From contig JACJXU010000017.1 in NCBI GenBank assembly GCA_020636475.1, positions 1 to 24,863 on the forward strand: a DNA stretch of 24,863 bases. Reading direction: 5' to 3'. The translations under genes and the position numbers were made by a program. The notes under the pieces are model-generated. The model saw only the letters and a list, made by a program, of their open reading frames with translations. It did no database searches and was not told the DNA's origin. Numbering within the stretch: the stretch's first letter is position 1; each line of letters opens with the position of its first letter. Below are positions 1 through 7,912 of this stretch, in pieces. The stretch is from Chitinophagales bacterium (GTDB lineage: Bacteria; Bacteroidota; Bacteroidia; Chitinophagales; UBA2359).

Positions 1-70
1 GTTCGCAATATTTTTTATTATATTAAATAAACATAAAAATGTTCATTTTAATTTGCGTTCACAATTATTT

Positions 71-1090
71 TTATTGCATTTGAATAGTCTTAATATAATC
101 CATATTGATTACGCTGGTAGCGGCATCGTTGAGATTTTCAGATTTATATGTATCCTTGAATACCAATTTGGTTTCGCCTACTTGTATAATATCGCCATCG
201 CGCAGATACACTACTTGTTCTTTGGGCAAGCGTTCATCAATACCATTTACAAAACAGCCATTGGTGCTGGGTTTGCCGGAAACTTCGCCATCGTCTTTGA
301 GAATATACACAAATCGATGTAAAAAATCTTTGCGTACCTCTATGCCGCAATGCACGCGACTTATATATTTATCTTTTTCTATAGAAATATCCGCCGGTCT
401 GTTTTTGTCGGAGCGACCAATTATGTTTGTACCTTCAAAAAGCTCAAAAGAGTGCGAGGCTTTGTTTTCGGTGTGAACTACTAACCATCCGGCAACTATT
501 TTCCCTTTTTTGTCGGGATTTTGATTGAGCTTGAGAATAATTTTGTTGGTAGTGTTAGTTTCGTGCTGAATTACAGGCACATCCGTTGGCTTGGGAACTT
601 CTTCTTTTTCCTTTTCCACGGGTTTTTCGATTGGTTTTTCTTTAATTTTTGCTTCTACTTGCAACACTTTGGGCGTTGACGGGGTTGAAGGTGGGGTTTT
701 ATCTTGTTGAATTTTTTCCAAAACGCTGGGTTTGGGCGAGCCAATTAGGGTTTCTAACTTTTGGAGCAGCTCTTCGCGGCTTTTTTCCGGCGGAGCAGTT
801 GCTTTTGGCAGTGGTTTGGGTGCAGAAGTTTCCTTTTTTTCAGGTGCTTGTTTTTTTTCTTCGGCAGGTAAATTGCCTTCTATTATTAACTCTACTTGTT
901 GAAGTCCGTTTTTTACCTTGTCTTCAATTTTATCCACTTTTTTATGAATGTCTTTTATCAATTCTTCATCTAAAACATCCGGTTTTCCATCAATAAATTT
1001 TTTCAGTGGATAATTGCAATGTTCACAACGATAGGCTGGAGCACTAACTTGTGTAACTCTTTTGCAGTTGTAACAATTTATTTTATGCAT
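71..1090 (-). CDS. Zinc-ribbon protein with C-terminal FHA domain
   Basis: This 339-residue cytoplasmic protein probably reads phosphothreonine marks. The N-terminus holds a four-cysteine zinc ribbon (C6, C9, C22, C25; CxxC-x12-CxxC). A Lys/Pro/Glu-rich, probably disordered linker covers roughly residues 50-195. The C-terminal 120 residues are an FHA domain with the phosphothreonine-binding residues intact: G225-R226, S244-R245-x-H247, and N277-G with N282-G. No membrane segment or signal peptide is visible. The gene starts 5 bases after the stop of the Ser/Thr kinase gene on the same strand, so the kinase or its autophosphorylated tail is the obvious candidate partner; this is inferred from context. 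The ATG at 1090 puts the first cysteine pair at a normal distance. The FHA assignment is firm; the biological role is unknown. Confidence 0.9.
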   Translation of the reverse strand: MHKINCYNCKRVTQVSAPAYRCEHCNYPLKKFIDGKPDVLDEELIKDIHKKVDKIEDKVKNGLQQVELIIEGNLPAEEKKQAPEKKETSAPKPLPKATAPPEKSREELLQKLETLIGSPKPSVLEKIQQDKTPPSTPSTPKVLQVEAKIKEKPIEKPVEKEKEEVPKPTDVPVIQHETNTTNKIILKLNQNPDKKGKIVAGWLVVHTENKASHSFELFEGTNIIGRSDKNRPADISIEKDKYISRVHCGIEVRKDFLHRFVYILKDDGEVSGKPSTNGCFVNGIDERLPKEQVVYLRDGDIIQVGETKLVFKDTYKSENLNDAATSVINMDYIKTIQMQ

Positions 1091-1095
1091 ACAAA

Positions 1096-2445
1096 TTATT
1101 TATAATCATTTAAAATATATTTAACCATGAGTTGTACTACCATATCGTGGTCTTCGGCTTTGGCAGTTTCCATAAGTTGTTTGCCTGCTTTGGGGTCGTG
1201 TGGTCCGCCGCATTTACCATTAAAAAGCAAAAAACCATAAAAAAACTTCGCTTCGGTATCCATATTTTGCACGGGAACTTGATGAAAATAACGATAACTT
1301 TCGGGATAATTGCGGCTTTTAAAAGCATTTTTCCCTCTTTCTAAAGTTATATTAGCAATTCCATTGTTGGGATTTCCCCTTGGTTTTTGAATTTCAAAAT
1401 CATTTACATAGGGTTTTTCCGCTTTAGGCGTAGGCAATTCCTTTTCCGCTTTGTACAAAACTTGGGGTTGCAAAATTTTGGTTTCTTCTTTCGGTAGCGA
1501 AGTCTCTGCTTGGGTAGCGGTAATTTTTTCTTTGGGAATAATTTCCGTAATGTAGGTGTCGGTACTTAGTTTGGTTTCGGTTTCGCTAACGCGCGAAGGT
1601 TGTTTTTCAAACAAATCAATCAGTTCTTGTGCCGTTTTTACTCTTTCGGAAGCATTTTTTTTCAAACAAAGACGCACGAGCGTATCAAACGGATTGGGCA
1701 GTTGGGTATAGTCAATTTTTAAATCGCTAAACAAAATATTGCTCAGGATTTCTTCATTGCTAAAACCCGTAGAACGATTGCCAAAAGGCGTATGGTGTAC
1801 CAACATTTCATATACAATTACGCCCAATGCCCACAAATCCACGTTGGTATGCAACTTATTGTCAATGCCAAACTTGCGGGTGTTAAACTGCTCGGGAGCC
1901 ATGTATTCTACACTTCCCAAAAGTTGGGTTGAGGCTCCTGTATCTTCGTGGCTCAGTTTTTTGCTAATTCCAAAATCGGCTATTTTTGCCACCATTTTTT
2001 GCTCAACATGAGCCAACAAAATATTTTTGGGTTTCAAATCTCTGTGGGCAATGCCGTGTTTGTGCAAATAATCTAAGCCATACAAAATATCCAAAACGAC
2101 CGCTTTATAGGTTTCAATATCTTTTTTATCATAAATAGCCGTGATATCGCCGGCATCGGCATATTCCATAATTCCCACCTGAATTTGCTCTTTTTCCCCT
2201 AATCCGTTAAAAGACTCAACTATGGTTGCATCGTAATAGCGAATTAGATTTGGATGAATGAGGTCTTCCATGCGGTTTATTTCACTAATAATATCGTATT
2301 TTTCCGACCAAACGCCATAGTAGAATTTTAGGGCTACCGTACGTTTGCGAAATTTATCGTAGGCTTTATATACCTTCGAGAAGCCTCCCTTCCCTATCAA
2401 ATCGGTTTGGGGATTGAATTCATAACGTCTTTTAAAATCTTCCAT
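1096..2445 (-). CDS. Ser/Thr protein kinase (Hanks type) with Sel1-like C-terminus
   Basis: This 449-residue eukaryotic-like kinase has an apparently complete active site: glycine-rich loop GKGGFSKV (18-25), lysine K40 in VALKF, catalytic H134-R135-D136 with LKPKN, metal-binding D157-F158-G159, and an MAPEQ motif in the activation segment. It is an RD kinase. Residues about 280-365 are a polar linker. The last ~80 residues look like tetratricopeptide/Sel1-type helical repeats (a block containing AKFFYGFLLFNG), probably for protein contacts. There is no transmembrane helix, unlike many bacterial kinases of this class, so it is likely cytosolic. It is the first gene of a two-gene unit with the FHA gene 5 bases downstream. 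Its substrates cannot be deduced from sequence. Confidence 0.93.
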   Translation of the reverse strand: MEDFKRRYEFNPQTDLIGKGGFSKVYKAYDKFRKRTVALKFYYGVWSEKYDIISEINRMEDLIHPNLIRYYDATIVESFNGLGEKEQIQVGIMEYADAGDITAIYDKKDIETYKAVVLDILYGLDYLHKHGIAHRDLKPKNILLAHVEQKMVAKIADFGISKKLSHEDTGASTQLLGSVEYMAPEQFNTRKFGIDNKLHTNVDLWALGVIVYEMLVHHTPFGNRSTGFSNEEILSNILFSDLKIDYTQLPNPFDTLVRLCLKKNASERVKTAQELIDLFEKQPSRVSETETKLSTDTYITEIIPKEKITATQAETSLPKEETKILQPQVLYKAEKELPTPKAEKPYVNDFEIQKPRGNPNNGIANITLERGKNAFKSRNYPESYRYFHQVPVQNMDTEAKFFYGFLLFNGKCGGPHDPKAGKQLMETAKAEDHDMVVQLMVKYILNDYK

Positions 2446-2498
2446 ACGTTTATTTCAAACTAAAGCTGTATATTTACTGCATGTTATTGTAAAAATAA

Positions 2499-2518
2499 AC
2501 CATTTATGCAAAAATGGT
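2499..2518. promoter_or_regulatory. Inverted repeat in the kinase / coiled-coil divergent intergenic region
   Basis: The arms ACCATTT (2499-2505) and AAATGGT (2512-2518) form a perfect 7-base inverted repeat around a 6-base centre. It lies 54 bases upstream of the kinase ATG, in the 197-base gap between divergent genes. That is where an operator could sit, but no regulator is known and a chance origin cannot be excluded. Confidence 0.3.
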
Positions 2519-2576
2519 CTAAACAGTAATAGGCGACAACAAAGTATAAAGTGTGCTTAATATCGTGCCAAAATAG

Positions 2577-2584
2577 TAAATTTG
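2577..2584 (+). promoter_or_regulatory. Candidate Bacteroidota -7 box (TAAATTTG)
   Basis: TAAATTTG matches the Bacteroidota TAnnTTTG -7 consensus exactly and would give a leader of about 55 bases for the 2643 gene. No clear TTTG -33 element is present at the usual distance, so the assignment is tentative. Confidence 0.4.
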
Positions 2585-2642
2585 TTGTACACTTTTGTAA
2601 GTTTTTAATATTAATCAAACATTTTTTAAATTAAACGTAAAC

Positions 2643-3326
2643 ATGAAGAAATTAATTTTAACACTAAGCTTTATTTTGACATCGTCTTTTGTTTTTGCGC
2701 AAAAAGATGATTTCGAAGTACCGAGTTTTCAGATAGATGAAGTTCAAAAAGATATGAGTAAAGGATTTCAGTATGGCTTGTTGGTAGAGATGCCGGACAT
2801 TGAATTGAAGGATGCCGAAAAAAGTTGGAAAAGCGATATGAAAGACCGCAAAGCCAAAGTGAATAGCTCGCGGGGTGAAACTTCCGCTTTGGGTTCGAGT
2901 ATTCTGAATATCAGCCGCAACAAAATGGATGTGTATGCTATTTTCGACCGCTCTAACGATGTAACTACCCTCACGGCATTTTTTGACTTGGGCGATAATT
3001 TTATCAACTCAACCGATACGCCGGAAGAATACGAAGCTGCCCGCAATTTTGTACACGACTTTGCGGTGTTGATGGTAAAACAAAAAATTGAAGGAGAATT
3101 TGATGCTGCGCAAAAAGAATTGAGTAAATCTGAAAACAAATTAGAAAAACTGAAAAAAGAAAATGATAACCTCCACAGCGATATAGAAAAATATAAAGAA
3201 AATATTATAAAAGCAGAAAAAGATATAGAACAAAATGAGGTAGAACAAAATGAAACAGAAAAAGAGATTGACAATAATGAAGATATTGTTAAATTTATAA
3301 AATCAAAGTTAGATAAATTTAAATAA
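2643..3326 (+). CDS. Exported coiled-coil protein of unknown function
   Basis: I do not recognise a named family. The first 19 residues form a clear signal peptide (MKK, hydrophobic core, cleavage after FVFAQ or just before Q20), so the product is probably periplasmic or secreted. Residues about 25-135 look globular (motifs GFQYGLLVEMP and FDLGDNFINS) and resemble hypothetical exported proteins I associate with Bacteroidota. Residues about 145-225 are a highly charged Glu/Lys/Asn coiled coil without prolines. There is no lipobox and no T9SS tail. The gene stands alone: divergent from the kinase gene and closed by a strong terminator 26 bases after the stop. The ATG at 2643 is fixed by the signal peptide. 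Confidence 0.85.
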   Translation: MKKLILTLSFILTSSFVFAQKDDFEVPSFQIDEVQKDMSKGFQYGLLVEMPDIELKDAEKSWKSDMKDRKAKVNSSRGETSALGSSILNISRNKMDVYAIFDRSNDVTTLTAFFDLGDNFINSTDTPEEYEAARNFVHDFAVLMVKQKIEGEFDAAQKELSKSENKLEKLKKENDNLHSDIEKYKENIIKAEKDIEQNEVEQNETEKEIDNNEDIVKFIKSKLDKFK

Positions 3327-3352
3327 TAATAAAAAATATAGCACATATACAA

Positions 3353-3384
3353 AAAGCCGTTCCGAATTTTGGGGCGGCTTTTTT
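3353..3384 (+). terminator. Rho-independent terminator of the coiled-coil gene
   Basis: The arms AAAGCCGTTCC (3353-3363) and GGGGCGGCTTT (3371-3381) pair along 11 positions with two G-U pairs and a 7-base loop, followed by a T run. The A run on the left flank may let it work on the minus strand too, but it lies about 180 bases beyond the stop of the SLC13 gene. Confidence 0.9.
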
Positions 3385-3562
3385 CGTATGGTACTTTTTA
3401 CACAATGTAATAAAGCTTCGTCGTGAAGCAGATTATGTATTGTTTTTATTATACATTAAAATTTTTAATAATACTAAACACTGCTCGTGCTATTTTTCAT
3501 TTTTCGACAAAACATGTCCATGTTGATGCAAAAATGGCTTACAACAAACATTTGGGCGTTTT

Positions 3563-5356
3563 TTAAAAATATATCCTAACTACTATATAAGTAAAAACAA
3601 TTCCCAAAAAAATACTCAACGCAAAACCAATTTTGAAAAAGTCGGAAAACTTGTACTTTCCTATACCATATACCAAAGCATTGGTTTGATAACCGATGGG
3701 CGTAAGAAAACTCATGCTCGCCGCGAACATTACCGTTGCCAACAAAGGCTTGGGTGAAAGATTTAGGTGGTTGGCAATAGAAATAGCGATAGGAGCTAAA
3801 AGTATTGCCGTGGCATTGTTGGACATGATGTTGGTGAGCAAAGTAGTGATAACGAACAAACTGCCGATGAGCCAATAGGGTTCGGTGTGTCCCAAAGTGC
3901 TGAGGTAGTGATCGACAAATACTTTGCTGAGACCTGTTTTTTCTACTGCCAAGCCCAAAGGCAATATGCCGCCCAACATAAAAATTACATTCCAGTCCAT
4001 TTTTCTATAAATATACTTGGCTGAAATACAGTTGGTTAGAATTAGCAACAAACAACCGAAAGGACCTGCCACTTCTAAAGGAAGGATTCCCATTGTGGCA
4101 ATAACAATAACCGACACTACAATCACCACCGAAAGAAAAAGTTTGCTCCGGCGAAAATTATCTTTCTTTATTTTTTCCAAAAGAATAAACTCCGGCGAAT
4201 TTGAAAACTTTTCCAGACTTTTTCGCCGCGACTCCAAAAGCAAGGTATCGCCAAACTGAATTACTTCTTTTGCCAGTTCTTGGCTATTAATTTCCATATT
4301 GCGGTGACGAATTGCTAAGGGAATGGAGTTGAACAAGGATTTGAAATCAATATCACTCATTTTTTTTCCCAGCAAAAACGAATTTGTGCCGATAATTGCC
4401 TCTACAATAACCGTTTCTTCCGAGGTAAGTTCTTTATCGTCAAGGGTTTCGCCCGTATATACTTGCACGCCGGGCGTTCCGCGCAGTTTTATAATATTCT
4501 CGGCATTAGTTTTTATAATCAAGGTATCGCCCACGCGAATACGCACATTGTCGCTGGGAAGCCACACCTTATCTCCTTCTACCCGCATTAGTTCCAACAC
4601 ATCTACATGATACCTTTTATATAAATCGGTGTTATCCAGACTTTTATTCAGCCACTCACAGTTTTCGTTAATGGTAATACGCACCAAAAATTTCGACAAA
4701 TCGTAGTCGGTGGTCAGTTTTTCGGAATCGGTACGTTTTGGCAAAAGCCACCTGCCAAGAGTGAGCATATATAATAGAAATATCGCAAAAAGCACTGCTG
4801 CAATGCCCGAAAACTCAAAAATATGAAAGGGTTCGCCGTATTTTTCTAAGTAAATACTACTTACCAATACATTGGTCGAAGTGCCGATAAGGCTTAAAGT
4901 TCCGCCAACAATGGCAGTAAACGACAATGGAATAAGCAAGCGCGAGCTACTAATGCCTGCAATTTTGGAAAGGCGCACTACTACGGGTAAAAATATCGCC
5001 ACAATTGCCGTATTATTCAGAAATGCCGAGCTAATGCCTACAATTATTAATATAATAATCATCAGTTTGGCTTCGCTCCTAATATCGAACTGTTCTAAAA
5101 ATTCGCCCATTTGATGGACGGCTCCAGTACTTTGGAGTCCTAAACTAAGTACCAAAAGCGAAAAAACGGAAACCGTAGCTACATTATTGAAACCGGAAAA
5201 CCCTTCTTGCGGCGTGAGTACGCCGGAAATAATGAGCAAAACAAGAATCAATGATGAGGTTACATCGGAGCTAATCCATTCTGTAACATAGAGAACTATT
5301 GCAATTATTACAATCGCCAAAACCCAAATCATTGCTATATCTAAGCCAAAAAGCAT
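3563..5356 (-). CDS. SLC13/DASS-type carrier with two RCK_C (TrkA-C) domains
   Basis: This 597-residue inner-membrane protein has the split layout of bacterial SLC13-family permeases. About five or six hydrophobic segments lie in residues 1-205. A soluble part of about 185 residues follows (roughly 215-400) with two RCK_C/TrkA-C-like repeats (segments around VGDTLIIKT and FGDTLLLE). A second membrane half completes the protein. Two Asn-Thr motifs typical of the ion/substrate site are visible: LNNTAIVAIF in the first half and MSNNATAILLAP in the second. Family members import sulfate, dicarboxylates or related anions, usually with sodium. The substrate cannot be chosen from sequence. It lies 95 bases downstream of ribBA on the same strand and may share its transcript, although the functions are not obviously related. 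The ATG at 5356 directly precedes the first membrane segment. Confidence 0.9.
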   Translation of the reverse strand: MLFGLDIAMIWVLAIVIIAIVLYVTEWISSDVTSSLILVLLIISGVLTPQEGFSGFNNVATVSVFSLLVLSLGLQSTGAVHQMGEFLEQFDIRSEAKLMIIILIIVGISSAFLNNTAIVAIFLPVVVRLSKIAGISSSRLLIPLSFTAIVGGTLSLIGTSTNVLVSSIYLEKYGEPFHIFEFSGIAAVLFAIFLLYMLTLGRWLLPKRTDSEKLTTDYDLSKFLVRITINENCEWLNKSLDNTDLYKRYHVDVLELMRVEGDKVWLPSDNVRIRVGDTLIIKTNAENIIKLRGTPGVQVYTGETLDDKELTSEETVIVEAIIGTNSFLLGKKMSDIDFKSLFNSIPLAIRHRNMEINSQELAKEVIQFGDTLLLESRRKSLEKFSNSPEFILLEKIKKDNFRRSKLFLSVVIVVSVIVIATMGILPLEVAGPFGCLLLILTNCISAKYIYRKMDWNVIFMLGGILPLGLAVEKTGLSKVFVDHYLSTLGHTEPYWLIGSLFVITTLLTNIMSNNATAILLAPIAISIANHLNLSPKPLLATVMFAASMSFLTPIGYQTNALVYGIGKYKFSDFFKIGFALSIFLGIVFTYIVVRIYF

Positions 5357-5444
5357 TTTAAGCCAAATTTTTCATGTTAAATTCGGGTTTAAAGTAGTAA
5401 ATTTTAAGTATTTCAACCTAAAATTAAGGTATAATGATAGAAAT

Positions 5445-5464
5445 AATTTTTCTATTTAACATAA
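5445..5464 (-). repeat. 20-base repeat, copy 1 (3' end of ribBA)
   Basis: On the minus strand this reads TTATGTTAAATAGAAAAATT and covers the last codons and TAG stop of ribBA. An identical 20-mer ends the M1 peptidase gene (9085-9104). The match stops at both edges. Confidence 0.85.
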
Positions 5465-6678
5465 TTATTATTATCGGAGAGAATTTCGTGCCCCAACTTA
5501 TCGCGCTTGGTAGCAAGGTACTGTTCATTGTGCGGATTTGGGCAAACTTCGATAGGCACATTTTCTACAATTTCCAAACCATAACCAATAAGCCCTACCC
5601 TTTTCTTGGGATTGTTGGTCATAAGTTTCAGTTTTGTTACTTTCAAATCGCGCAAAATCTGTGCACCAATACCGTAATCGCGCTGGTCTTTCTTAAAACC
5701 CAAAGCCAAATTTGCTTCTACCGTATCTTTTCCTTCTTCCTGTAGTTTGTAGGCTTTAAGTTTATTGAGCAAACCAATACCTCTTCCCTCTTGGTTCATG
5801 TATAATAGTACGCCCTTGCCTTCTTGTTCAATTCGGCGTAGTGCTTCGTGCAACTGGTCGCCGCAGTCGCAGCGCAAAGAACCGAGAATATCGCCCGTTA
5901 CACAAGAAGAATGTACACGGCAGAGAACAGGCTCATCTTCACTCCATGTTCCTTTTATCATAGCTAAATGGAGTTCATTGGTATGCAACTCGCGATAGGC
6001 TTTCAAGGTAAATTCGCCGTATTTTGTCGGCATTTTCACAGCTACTTCTTCTTTTATCAATCTTTCATTTTCTAAGCGATACGCCACCAAATCTTTAATA
6101 GAAATTACCTTTAATTGGTACTTCTGCGCTATTTCCATCAGTTGTGGCAGCCTTGCCATTGTGCCATCTTCATTTAATATTTCCACCAAAATTCCAGCAG
6201 GTTCAAAACCCGCCAAACGCGCCAAATCAATAGCCGCTTCGGTGTGCCCGGTACGGCGCAACACGCCTTCTTCCTTAGCTTTTAGGGGGAAAATATGTCC
6301 GGGGCGACCCAAATCGGAAGGTTTTGTATTCGGGTTAATGAGTGCTTGTACGGTTTTGGCGCGGTCGTGTGCCGAAATGCCCGTAGTGCAGCCGTGTCCC
6401 AGCAAATCTACCGAAATAGTAAAAGGTGTTTCGTGCAAAGAAGTGTTTCTGCCCACCATCAAATCCAAATCCAACGCCTGACAGCGCGATTCCGTAAGTG
6501 GCGCGCAGATGAGTCCTCTGCCGTATTTTGCCATAAAATTGATAACTTCAGGGGAAACATTGGCGGCAGCAGTAATAAAATCACCTTCATTTTCACGGTC
6601 TTCATCATCTACTACAATCACTAATTTTCCGTCTTTTATATCTTCTATCGCTTCGGGAATAGTATTCATTTTTACCAT
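5452..6678 (-). CDS. ribBA: Bifunctional DHBP synthase / GTP cyclohydrolase II
   Basis: This enzyme catalyses two entry steps of riboflavin synthesis: ribulose 5-phosphate to 3,4-dihydroxy-2-butanone 4-phosphate (N-terminal RibB, residues ~1-205) and GTP to the diaminopyrimidine precursor (C-terminal RibA, ~210-408). RibB shows the acidic metal/substrate motif [11 protein letters not shown] from residue 24 and RTGHTEA with H145. RibA shows the zinc cysteines C259, C270 and C272 in [18 protein letters not shown], then the NQEGRGIGL motif and MTNNPKK. Both halves look complete and the 408-residue length is normal for RibBA. ATG codons at 6678 and 6669 are both possible starts. No FMN riboswitch fits upstream, because only 37 bases separate it from the glycosyltransferase gene. 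It is probably cotranscribed with neighbours on the minus strand. Confidence 0.97.
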   Translation of the reverse strand: MVKMNTIPEAIEDIKDGKLVIVVDDEDRENEGDFITAAANVSPEVINFMAKYGRGLICAPLTESRCQALDLDLMVGRNTSLHETPFTISVDLLGHGCTTGISAHDRAKTVQALINPNTKPSDLGRPGHIFPLKAKEEGVLRRTGHTEAAIDLARLAGFEPAGILVEILNEDGTMARLPQLMEIAQKYQLKVISIKDLVAYRLENERLIKEEVAVKMPTKYGEFTLKAYRELHTNELHLAMIKGTWSEDEPVLCRVHSSCVTGDILGSLRCDCGDQLHEALRRIEQEGKGVLLYMNQEGRGIGLLNKLKAYKLQEEGKDTVEANLALGFKKDQRDYGIGAQILRDLKVTKLKLMTNNPKKRVGLIGYGLEIVENVPIEVCPNPHNEQYLATKRDKLGHEILSDNNNYVK

Positions 6679-6715
6679 ACTATTTATCTGATTTTTAATA
6701 TTTTACACAATTTTA

Positions 6716-7897
6716 TTAAACTAAAGATTTATAAACATTCTCAATCTTTTTAGCCAAATTTTCCCATTTATAATTTTCTTCAATCCATTGGCTTGCATGG
6801 TAACAAGTTTGCATCATAAGTTGTTTATCTGACAACAGCGAAATAATGTTATTGGCAAAATCGTCTGCCGAATCGGCTAAAAAGAAATGTTCTTTGTCGG
6901 AAGCCGCTATTCCTTCTGCGCCTACGCTGGTACTTACTACACATTTACCTTGGGCAAATGCCTCTAAAATCTTAATCCGCAAGCCGGAACCGGAAAGCAA
7001 AGGTACTACCATAAGCGAAAAATTACAGTAATACGCGTCTATATCATTAATTTCTCCGTGAAAAACAATCTGCGGATATTCTTTAAAGTTAAAATCGGCA
7101 GGAGGATTTTTTCCGGCAATATGAAATTCCAAATTCGGTAATTTCTGCCATACTTTTGGCATCACTTCTTGCACAAACCATTGTAGTCCGTCACGATTGG
7201 GCAGCCATTCTAAGCTGCCTAAAAAGCCTATTTTATTGGTAACGGGTGGATTTAAAGGCGGAACAAATTTATTTACGCCGGGCGGAATAGCATAAACTTT
7301 CTGCGGAGCAGTATTTTGCCGAACATAATTTGCATCTACCTCCGTAAGTGTTATTACGGCATTGTATTGGGCAAAGGCTTGTTGTTCAAATGTTTTTATT
7401 TGCCGGCTTAAAATTTTTAGATACGTTTTTAGCAAAAAATTGCTTGTGGTAGAAGCTGTTCGTTCCCAAATTTTATGTTCAATATTGTGCGCGCGCAATA
7501 CAAGCGGAATATTGGAATGTTGTTTTATTTCACTTAAATAAACACTCAAATAAACACTTTCTAACTGTATGATTTCAAATTTATTATGCTTAATGACATA
7601 TAAAATTTTTTCCAACATTTTTTCGCTATAAAAACGCTGCACTAAATAATTTTCTTGCTGTAATAATGCTTTAAACGCACCGCTTTTGCTTATGTTGGCA
7701 GCGATGTCTATGGCTTCAAAATTCGTGGCTAAAGGAGGAAGTTGCTCAACATTTTGGTAGTGCTTTTTAGTGTTGAGTGCCAATAAATATACTTGGTGAT
7801 GCAGTGCTTCTAAGTGGTGAGTGAGATAGTATGTGGCAATATTGCCACCATCGTTTAAAGGATACGGAATTCTATTACAAATTTGAAGTATATGCAC
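6716..7897 (-). CDS. GT4 family glycosyltransferase
   Basis: This is a 393-residue GT-B fold retaining glycosyltransferase. I chose the GTG at 7897 because the protein then begins MHILQICNRIPYPLNDGG, the usual N-terminus of this GT4 group with its glycine loop. A longer frame from TTG at 7912 adds five residues with no support. The C-terminal donor-binding half has IGFLGSLEWLPNRDG and the motif SGSGLRIKILEAFAQGK, which carries the nucleotide-sugar-contacting Arg/Lys and Glu. There is no membrane segment; the enzyme probably acts at the cytoplasmic face on an exported glycan or glycolipid. It follows a second GT4 gene by 15 bases, so the two are likely made together and act in one pathway. Donor and acceptor cannot be inferred. 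Confidence 0.92.
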   Translation of the reverse strand: MHILQICNRIPYPLNDGGNIATYYLTHHLEALHHQVYLLALNTKKHYQNVEQLPPLATNFEAIDIAANISKSGAFKALLQQENYLVQRFYSEKMLEKILYVIKHNKFEIIQLESVYLSVYLSEIKQHSNIPLVLRAHNIEHKIWERTASTTSNFLLKTYLKILSRQIKTFEQQAFAQYNAVITLTEVDANYVRQNTAPQKVYAIPPGVNKFVPPLNPPVTNKIGFLGSLEWLPNRDGLQWFVQEVMPKVWQKLPNLEFHIAGKNPPADFNFKEYPQIVFHGEINDIDAYYCNFSLMVVPLLSGSGLRIKILEAFAQGKCVVSTSVGAEGIAASDKEHFFLADSADDFANNIISLLSDKQLMMQTCYHASQWIEENYKWENLAKKIENVYKSLV

Positions 7898-7912
7898 CGC
7901 ACAAAGATACAA

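Noticed and set aside
2768..3352. Minus-strand open frame of 194 codons, Ser/Phe-rich
   Set aside because: It is the antisense shadow of the coiled-coil gene; the Ser/Phe richness is what Glu/Lys codons give in reverse.
3415..3429. Small hairpin GCTTC-GTCGT-GAAGC after the coiled-coil gene
   Set aside because: A 5-base stem without a T tract and no extended RNA structure; too weak to call an RNA or terminator.
3491..3505. TATTTTTCATTTTTC, also present at 12705-12719
   Set aside because: Low-complexity T-rich word in two intergenic stretches; easily produced by chance in this composition.
6679..6715. FMN riboswitch upstream of ribBA
   Set aside because: Only 37 AT-rich bases separate ribBA from the GT4 gene; no room for the RFN element and none of its conserved segments is seen.
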